Positions 48,168 to 53,569 of a stretch of 53,569 bases of DNA are shown here, piece by piece. Position 1 is the first letter of the stretch, and the number at the start of each line of letters is the position of its first letter. The notes under the pieces were generated by a model. The model had not been told where the DNA came from. It ran no database searches and worked only from the letters and a program-made list of their open reading frames with translations. Made by a program: the position numbers and the translations under genes. Source of the stretch: Thiomicrorhabdus cannonii (GTDB taxonomy: Bacteria; Pseudomonadota; Gammaproteobacteria; Thiomicrospirales; Thiomicrospiraceae). Location of the stretch: NCBI RefSeq assembly GCF_013391695.1, contig NZ_JACBGH010000013.1, positions 1-53,569 on the forward strand, written 5' to 3'.

Positions 48168-48184
48168 AACTCAACAGGCCGGGT
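48168..48184 (+). repeat. Dispersed repeat copy, exact 17-mer
   Basis: Exact AACTCAACAGGCCGGGT just 3' of murJ, in the 170-base murJ-ribF gap, which shows no other gene. Confidence 0.9.
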
Positions 48185-48192
48185 GCCGGGCG

Positions 48193-49749
48193 CTAACCTT
48201 TTTTCAATAAACGCCGCGGGTTCAGCCCCACCGCCAGCAACACCAGCGCATACAACAGCATCGCACCGCCGACCAAAGCGGCCAGCCAGCTCAAACGCTG
48301 CACGGCGCTAAAATCCAACCACGCCTGCAACGGCGGCGACAGCCACCACAAAAACAGCACCAACGCCACATTGGCCACGGCGATCTTGACCCACCAAATC
48401 GACCAACCCGCCAAAGGCGCAAAGACATGCTGCTTGCGCAGATACCAATACAGCATCCCCGCGTTGACAAACGCCGACACCGTCGTCGCCGCCGCCAACC
48501 CAACGTGCGCGAACGGAATAATCAGAATCAGGTTCAACACCGTATTCGTCACCAAGGCCACCACCGCGACCTTCACCGGCGTCTTCATATCCTTGCGCGC
48601 GTAAAACGCCGGCGCGAGGATTTTCACCAGAATAAAGCCCTGCAAGCCGAAGGCATAGGCCATCAAACTGCCGCCCGCCATGCTCACGTCGTGGTCGGTA
48701 AAGGCGCCGTAATGGAACAGCGACACGATCAAGGGTTCGGCCAACAGCAGCAATCCAAAGGTCGCCGGCAGGCCGATAATAAACACAAGCCGCAAGGCCG
48801 CATCCAGATCGGCCTGAAAACCCTGCCAATTTTCATTCGCGGCTTTTTTGGACAGGCCGGGTAACACCACCGTGGCCAAGGCGACGCCGAAAACGCCCAG
48901 CGGAAACTCCATCAAGCGGTCGGAGTAGTAAAGCCACGACACCGAACCGGTCACCAGAAATGAGGCCAGCACCGTATCGATCAGCAGATTGATCTGCGCC
49001 ACCGACACACCGAACAGCGCCGGCAGCATCAGCCGCTTGACCTCGCCGACGCCGGGGTCGGTTTCGCGCGACGGATGCGGCAGCAAATCGAGCTTGTAGA
49101 GAAACGGCAAATGGAACAGCAGCTGCACCACGCCGGCCACCAACACCCCCCAGGCCAGCGCCATGACGGGGATTTCCAGCAGCGGCGACACCCACACCGC
49201 AAAGGCGATCAGCACCAGATTCAAAAACACCGGCGTAAAGGCCGGCACCGCAAAACGGTTGTAGGTGTTCATAATCGCCGACGAGAACGCCACCAACGAG
49301 ATCAGCAACAGATACGGAAAGGTGATGGCGAGCATGTCGGAAGCGAGCTGGAATTTTTCGGGGTCGTCCACAAAACCGGGCGCAAATACCAGCATCCACA
49401 AGGAAGAACCGAATACGCCGAAGGCCGTCAGAATCAACAGGATGCCGCCCAGACGGAAGCTGATGGCGTTGACCAGATGCTTGACCGCTTCATGGCCGCG
49501 CTTCTCTTTGGCTTCCGCCAGCACCGGCACAAACGCCTGCGAAAACGCCCCTTCGGCAAACAGGCGACGGAAGAAGTTGGGGATTTTAAAAGCCACAAAA
49601 AAGGCGTCCGCCCCCATGCTCGCGCCGAAATAGCGGGCGATAATCATATCGCGCACAAACCCGAGCACGCGCGAAATCATGGTCATGCCGCCGACCGTGG
49701 CTGTGGCTTTAATTATACGTTTCAACTGGATGAAATCCTGAAAAGACAA
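48193..49749 (-). CDS. murJ: Lipid II flippase MurJ
   Basis: 518 residues from TTG 49749; a second TTG at 49725 gives LKRIIKATATVGGMTMIS, closer to E. coli MurJ. Fourteen membrane helices expected. Flips lipid II to the periplasmic side of the membrane for peptidoglycan synthesis. Signature SRVLGFVRDMIIARYFG, FRRLFAEGAFSQAFVPVLAE. A dispersed repeat near copy is embedded at 48852-48862. First gene of murJ-ribF-ileS-lspA. Confidence 0.95.
   Translation of the reverse strand: MSFQDFIQLKRIIKATATVGGMTMISRVLGFVRDMIIARYFGASMGADAFFVAFKIPNFFRRLFAEGAFSQAFVPVLAEAKEKRGHEAVKHLVNAISFRLGGILLILTAFGVFGSSLWMLVFAPGFVDDPEKFQLASDMLAITFPYLLLISLVAFSSAIMNTYNRFAVPAFTPVFLNLVLIAFAVWVSPLLEIPVMALAWGVLVAGVVQLLFHLPFLYKLDLLPHPSRETDPGVGEVKRLMLPALFGVSVAQINLLIDTVLASFLVTGSVSWLYYSDRLMEFPLGVFGVALATVVLPGLSKKAANENWQGFQADLDAALRLVFIIGLPATFGLLLLAEPLIVSLFHYGAFTDHDVSMAGGSLMAYAFGLQGFILVKILAPAFYARKDMKTPVKVAVVALVTNTVLNLILIIPFAHVGLAAATTVSAFVNAGMLYWYLRKQHVFAPLAGWSIWWVKIAVANVALVLFLWWLSPPLQAWLDFSAVQRLSWLAALVGGAMLLYALVLLAVGLNPRRLLKKG
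48852..48862 (+). repeat. Dispersed repeat near copy in murJ
   Basis: ACAGGCCGGGT, core-only match, within murJ (antisense to it; encodes LPGLS). Confidence 0.5.
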
Positions 49750-49805
49750 AGAACTGGCATTGTATCAGAGGCACGCCCGAAACCGCCAATGCACTGGCCC
49801 TCTAA

Positions 49806-49822
49806 ACCCGGCCTGCCCAGTT
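49806..49822 (-). repeat. Degenerate dispersed repeat between murJ and a diguanylate cyclase gene
   Basis: ACCCGGCCTGCCCAGTT on +, three changes from the exact repeat, all inside the TTGAG part. 17 bases after the diguanylate cyclase stop. Confidence 0.55.
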
Positions 49823-49838
49823 TTCCCAAGCCGAAACT

Positions 49839-52337
49839 TTAGGAACCGCATCCTGCCTCAAGCACTTCAAGCTGAATTCGGCTTTTACCCGCTTCTTTGG
49901 CTGCATACATGGCCTGATCGGCCGCTTGCAACAACTTCTCGGCGGTGTAATCGCCGCCACCGGCGTACAGACAAACGCCGATACTGGCAGAGACTTGCAG
50001 CGTCAGATCATTAAAAGGTACCGGTTGCTTTACGGCCTCGAGAAAACGATTCACGATCCCGATGACATCCTGACCGCTTCCCGCCTCGTGTAACAGCACG
50101 GTAAATTCATCCCCGCCAAGACGCGCCACGGTATCACCATCACGCACAGCCTCCAGAAACCGCTTGGCAATCACTTGCAGCAGATGGTCGCCGGCCTGAT
50201 GACCGAATTGGTCATTGACCTCCTTGAAACCGTCCAGATCAATAAACGCCAGCGCTATCACCTGCGGCGTGCGTTTCTGCTGCAGAATGGCTTGCTCGAC
50301 GCGATCGTAAAACAACCCGCGGTTCGGCAGATGGGTCAAACCATCGTAATGCGCCATTGTCTCGAGTTCAAGCTGCTGTTCCGCTATTTTCTGCTGCGTA
50401 CGGCGCAACTTGACCAAACGCCAGATTTCATTGGAGAGTAACTGTACCGTCTCCACATCCAGCTCGCTGTAGGGCATTTCCTTGTTGCCGACACCGGTGA
50501 GCATCACCACTTCGTTCTGTTCAACCACCGGCAAGGAGATCATACGCCGCAGAGGTGCATGACCCGCCGGCAAGCCTTTTTTATCGGCATAGGCAGCATA
50601 GTCATTGATGACCACCGGCTTTTTGGCACGTGCCGCATCCGCCCACACACCCGCTGATTCGAGCGGATAATGTGGTTCATAATTTTCCACATGGCAGTAA
50701 TGTGCCAGTGTGCGTCTTGACCAGGCCACCAACTCGATTTCACCAGAGGCCTCGTGCACGAAATGGATGAACGAAATCTGGCTGCTGGTGAGATCTTCCG
50801 CCATCTCCTGCCCTATTTGCATAAAACTCGATTCATCGTGTGTTTCCGCAAGTACAGGCAGTTTGAGTAAGGCTTCATCGCGTCTGACGCGTAAATCGAG
50901 CAGCCGCTGGTTCTCCTTGATGACATGGATATCGGTATTGGTACCGGAAATCACCCGCGGCTTTTTGTCCGCCCCCCACTCTGTGATACGCCCGCGCGCC
51001 ATCACCCACAACCAATCGCCACTGATATGCTGCAGCCGCATTTCCGCTTCGAACAAGGGACTTTTGCCATCAAGATGGAGGCGGATGCTGTTCATAACCT
51101 CCTCAAAATCATCCGGGTGCACCAACTCAGACCAGCGTTCATAGGAGAACCCGGCAAAGTCTTGCGCTTCCCACCCCAGAAAGCTCGACCAGGCCGAATT
51201 GACCACAACCCGGCCGCTATCGATATGCCAGTCCCAGGTCATCGCCTGGGTCGCGAACAGCAAATTGTCCAGCTTGTTCTTCTGGACCTCGACCTTGCGT
51301 TTAAACCAGTAGGTCACGACCAGCCCGGTCAACAGCAATACAATGATCAGCGCCACTCCCAGCACTTCAGCGTTATAAACGTGCAACAATTCCCGCCAGC
51401 TCAGCATGGGAATCTCATCAAACGGCGAAAGCCGCATCTCCCGCAATATCGTTCTGAGCCGCTCGTAATCAGCCGGCGAGACAAATCCGGCAACACCCGC
51501 CTGAAGCGCCGCTGGATGATCAGAACGCAACGAATAGAGCGCGATCGAAAGCGCCTTTTTGGTTTCCTCGTTGACTTGTGCCGTGACCACAAATGGCCAT
51601 TCCGGATACAGCGAGGTGGAGAGCAGATAAGGGAAATCCGGATAGTGTTTGGCATTGACAACCTGCACCCTATCAGGCTCCAAACGCCCCTGGTCAAAAA
51701 ACTCTTCCAATATCCCGGTACGCACAAACCCCACTTCGGCATCGCCGCGCAAAACGGCCTGCACCACCGCGGAATTATTACCGGTCAGCAGATAATTCAC
51801 CGACTCCTTGGGCATCCCCACCTTATGCATCTCGTACAGGGGCAAGCGAAAAGCTCCGGCATTGCTATAGCTCGAAATGGCCACCGTTTTACCGGCAATA
51901 TCCTGCAAGCGTGCAAGTTTAGGCGAGCTGTTCAGGGCGAAAATCACACCGCCCAAAACCTCGCTTTTTTTACCTTGTCTCTCGCGTTCTACGGTGGCAA
52001 TAACGCTGGTCAGTGCATTTTGGTTGCGGATGATTTCATACAGTGAGGGATTGACCAGCATAAAATCAATCCGGTTGGCGAACACCGCACGCTGAATCTC
52101 TTCGGCATCGAGCACCTGAAGCGCCACCGGATGGTTTAACGCCTCTGCCAGATAATCGCTTAAAGCGCCATAACGCTGCTCGACTTCCGCCTTGGACTCA
52201 TACGCGTAGACAGCAAACTGATAAGGGGCGGCAGACGCCGTTGCGGCCATCAGCCCGACACCCCAAGCCAAGTAGACAGGCCTAAACAGCCTATTCAGGC
52301 AAAAAAGCATCGCTGAATAAATCATGGAGTTCGACAT
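49839..52337 (-). CDS. PBP-PAS-GAF diguanylate cyclase
   Basis: 832 residues. Signal region (~1-37), periplasmic PhnD-like solute-binding domain (~38-305: YGALSDYLAEALNHPVALQV, IDFMLVNPSLYEII, GKTVAISSYSNAGAFRLPLYE), one membrane helix (~330-350), PAS/PAC (~365-490), GAF (~500-650), GGDEF (~665-832) with active-site LGGDEFTVLLHE and an RxxD site (RDGD). Predicted inner-membrane sensor making c-di-GMP. It overlaps the preceding solute-binding protein gene by up to 47 bases (ATG 52325 and 52310 are alternative starts), so the pair is co-transcribed. Confidence 0.92.
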   Translation of the reverse strand: MSNSMIYSAMLFCLNRLFRPVYLAWGVGLMAATASAAPYQFAVYAYESKAEVEQRYGALSDYLAEALNHPVALQVLDAEEIQRAVFANRIDFMLVNPSLYEIIRNQNALTSVIATVERERQGKKSEVLGGVIFALNSSPKLARLQDIAGKTVAISSYSNAGAFRLPLYEMHKVGMPKESVNYLLTGNNSAVVQAVLRGDAEVGFVRTGILEEFFDQGRLEPDRVQVVNAKHYPDFPYLLSTSLYPEWPFVVTAQVNEETKKALSIALYSLRSDHPAALQAGVAGFVSPADYERLRTILREMRLSPFDEIPMLSWRELLHVYNAEVLGVALIIVLLLTGLVVTYWFKRKVEVQKNKLDNLLFATQAMTWDWHIDSGRVVVNSAWSSFLGWEAQDFAGFSYERWSELVHPDDFEEVMNSIRLHLDGKSPLFEAEMRLQHISGDWLWVMARGRITEWGADKKPRVISGTNTDIHVIKENQRLLDLRVRRDEALLKLPVLAETHDESSFMQIGQEMAEDLTSSQISFIHFVHEASGEIELVAWSRRTLAHYCHVENYEPHYPLESAGVWADAARAKKPVVINDYAAYADKKGLPAGHAPLRRMISLPVVEQNEVVMLTGVGNKEMPYSELDVETVQLLSNEIWRLVKLRRTQQKIAEQQLELETMAHYDGLTHLPNRGLFYDRVEQAILQQKRTPQVIALAFIDLDGFKEVNDQFGHQAGDHLLQVIAKRFLEAVRDGDTVARLGGDEFTVLLHEAGSGQDVIGIVNRFLEAVKQPVPFNDLTLQVSASIGVCLYAGGGDYTAEKLLQAADQAMYAAKEAGKSRIQLEVLEAGCGS

Positions 52338-53265
52338 CCTGTTCGATAATCCCTTCTTTCATGAGTACGCTTTTAGCAAACTGCGCCGATTGCAGCAGGC
52401 TGGAATCCTGTTTCAGCAAAGCACGGTTGTTAAGTTCGCTTGGAAAGACAACGCCGGTAAACGACTGTTTGGCTTCTTCCAATGTTATGCCGTCTTGCGC
52501 GGCAATCTGGTACAACGCATCCATGGTATTGGTGCGCAGTCGCTTAAGCCCCTGGAAATGCGCGGCAACTAACGCCCGGACACTATCAGCGTGTGTTTCC
52601 AGACGGTCGCTTCGAACAGCCAGTACATCCACGATGGTTTCCGGCATGCTTTTGCTGTCATACAGTTTTTTCGCCCCTTCGCGCAACAGCTTGGAGACCA
52701 GAGGCTCGTAAGTAATCGCAGCATCAATCTGCTGCCTGCGCCAGAGCTCGAGTTGCACGTCCTGTCTAGCAACCGGCACTTTGATAATCTCATCTTCTCT
52801 CAGACCCGCCTCACTCAACAAGCGCGCCAAAAAAAGCGCGCCGACTGCCGAAGGTTCGTAACCGATGCGCTTGCCTTTCAAATCCTGCAACGCCACAATA
52901 TCGGGTCTGGCGACGATGGCATCACCACCGGCGGAAATATCCACTACCGCCACAATCTTCAGATCCACCCCGCGGGCACGCATTACGATGACTTCATCCA
53001 GCGTGAAATAAGCGCCATCGACTTCTCCCTTTTCCAAAGCCCCCATCGATTCGGTGGCCGATCTTACGGGCTTAAGGGTGATTAACGGGTTGAGTTTGCC
53101 ATCATTGGCGGTCAAATAGATCAAGCTGTAGCCAATCCAGGGGGACACCGCGATTTTGAGCGGTTTGGCGGTAGAACAGGAGAATGTCACAATCAGGCCC
53201 AGAATAGCCAGCCAACCAGCTAGCTTGAACCCATAGAGACGATACTTGAAAGGGTTGGAAAACAT
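52291..53265 (-). CDS. Orphan periplasmic solute-binding protein, NMT1/SsuA-like
   Basis: 324 residues from ATG 53265 (frame open to 53343 with ATGs, but the hydrophobic signal follows 53265). Signal segment FKLAGWLAILGLIVTFSCS has a Cys that could be lipidated, although the lipobox is weak. Fold of NMT1/SsuA/ThiY-type binding proteins: LKIAVSPWIGYSLIYLTAN, GEVDGAYFTLDEVI, DLKGKRIGYEPSAVGALFLARLL, QIDAAITYEPLVSKLL. No permease or ATPase gene is adjacent; the next gene is the PBP-PAS-GAF diguanylate cyclase. Ligand unknown. Confidence 0.88.
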   Translation of the reverse strand: MFSNPFKYRLYGFKLAGWLAILGLIVTFSCSTAKPLKIAVSPWIGYSLIYLTANDGKLNPLITLKPVRSATESMGALEKGEVDGAYFTLDEVIVMRARGVDLKIVAVVDISAGGDAIVARPDIVALQDLKGKRIGYEPSAVGALFLARLLSEAGLREDEIIKVPVARQDVQLELWRRQQIDAAITYEPLVSKLLREGAKKLYDSKSMPETIVDVLAVRSDRLETHADSVRALVAAHFQGLKRLRTNTMDALYQIAAQDGITLEEAKQSFTGVVFPSELNNRALLKQDSSLLQSAQFAKSVLMKEGIIEQDVELHDLFSDAFLPE

Positions 53266-53445
53266 AAAGTCAGAACTTATCCAATATGCACTTGATGCCT
53301 CATCAGCACTGCTTGTTAGCGCTCTATGCATAATACGCAGCATTTATAGTTTCGGCAAATTATTTAACCGCCAGACTATCCCCGCCCTATCTCCTCAAGA
53401 AAAAACGCCCGCCTTTTCATTCAGGCATAAAAAAACCGGGATAAA

Positions 53446-53569
53446 TGAAGTGACCCCAAAAACTTGGACATTTTAGTTAAGCGGTACCCAAGGCCTGATT
53501 TCGATACTCTATCGGACTCAGGCCTTTGAGTTTCTGCTTGATGCGTTTGTGATTATAGTACTCAATATA
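53446..53569 (-). mobile_element. IS3-family insertion sequence, right end (partial)
   Basis: TGAAGTGACCCCAAAAACTT then GGACA, the same terminal pattern as the element at 1-136, followed inward by the end of an OrfB gene. The element runs off the right edge. It points the same way as the left copy. Confidence 0.8.
53477..53569 (-). CDS. IS3-family transposase OrfB, C-terminal fragment
   Basis: Last 30 codons before the stop at 53477: [19 protein letters not shown] followed by [11 protein letters not shown]. This is the C-terminal tail of the DDE integrase-type OrfB of IS3/IS150-group elements (pattern I.YYN..RI..KLKGLSP..YR). The catalytic domain lies beyond the window. Confidence 0.88.
   Translation of the reverse strand, partial: YIEYYNHKRIKQKLKGLSPIEYRNQALGTA

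Overview
The window reads as a chromosomal segment of a free-living sulfur-oxidising gammaproteobacterium. The main pointers are a flavocytochrome c sulfide dehydrogenase (fccAB) next to a NapC/NirT-type tetraheme cytochrome, a complete System I cytochrome c maturation operon, and gammaproteobacterial gene orders (dsbD-aroQ-accB-accC-prmA, dusB-fis-purH-purD, murJ-ribF-ileS-lspA). A Thiomicrospira/Hydrogenovibrio/Thiomicrorhabdus-like organism is my best guess from gene content and is an inference. Both edges cut into IS3-family insertion sequences lying in the same orientation, so the window is probably a whole draft contig broken at two IS copies.

Layout. 1-136: start of an IS3-family element running off the left edge. 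315-1733: SDR-family protein, then convergent fxsA. 1979-12486: dsbD, aroQ, accB-accC, prmA, dusB-fis, purH, a broken GxxExxY gene inside an inverted-repeat element, purD. 12617-12895: small ComFB-like protein. 13162-19785: ccmABCDEFGHI. 20028-22679: tetraheme cytochrome and fccAB. 22832-25396 (-): clpB with a sigma-32-like promoter. 25527-32090: ydcF/elyC-type gene, hemN (-), rlmL (-), mltB-type transglycosylase and a 50-codon ORF. 32151-33863 (-): membrane diguanylate cyclase. 34119-40074: TPP riboswitch and thiC-thiO-thiS-thiG-thiDE. 40174-42426: ldtD-mepK pair acting on 3-3 peptidoglycan crosslinks. 42430-43296 (-): CnoX-like protein without redox cysteines. 43482-49749 (-): murJ, ribF, ileS, lspA. 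49839-53265 (-): solute-binding protein and a periplasmic-sensor diguanylate cyclase. 53446-53569 (-): end of a second IS3-family element.

The most unusual signal is a dispersed short repeat. The 17-mer AACTCAACAGGCCGGGT occurs exactly nine times (seven on +, two on -), with about eleven further near copies sharing the core CAGGCCGGGT. Copies lie between genes, inside coding sequence (DsbD linker, CcmC tail, CcmF loop, ThiO, ThiDE linker, LspA, MurJ), in the thiC leader, and as inverted or degenerate pairs that form transcription terminators. Density (about one per 2.7 kb), mixed orientation, placement in permissive coding positions and use in terminators resemble the DNA uptake sequences of Neisseriaceae and Pasteurellaceae. 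A DUS-like role is the working hypothesis.

A second, unrelated repeat family is built on CCACAGAG-type inverted arms: three ORF-less copies (7765, 37415, 46903) and one enclosing the frameshifted GxxExxY gene (10747-11177).

Together the genes describe housekeeping (fatty acid, purine, thiamine and heme biosynthesis, translation, envelope) plus c-type cytochrome assembly feeding periplasmic sulfide oxidation, and two c-di-GMP synthesis inputs. I saw no rRNA, tRNA, CRISPR array, prophage or toxin-antitoxin locus.
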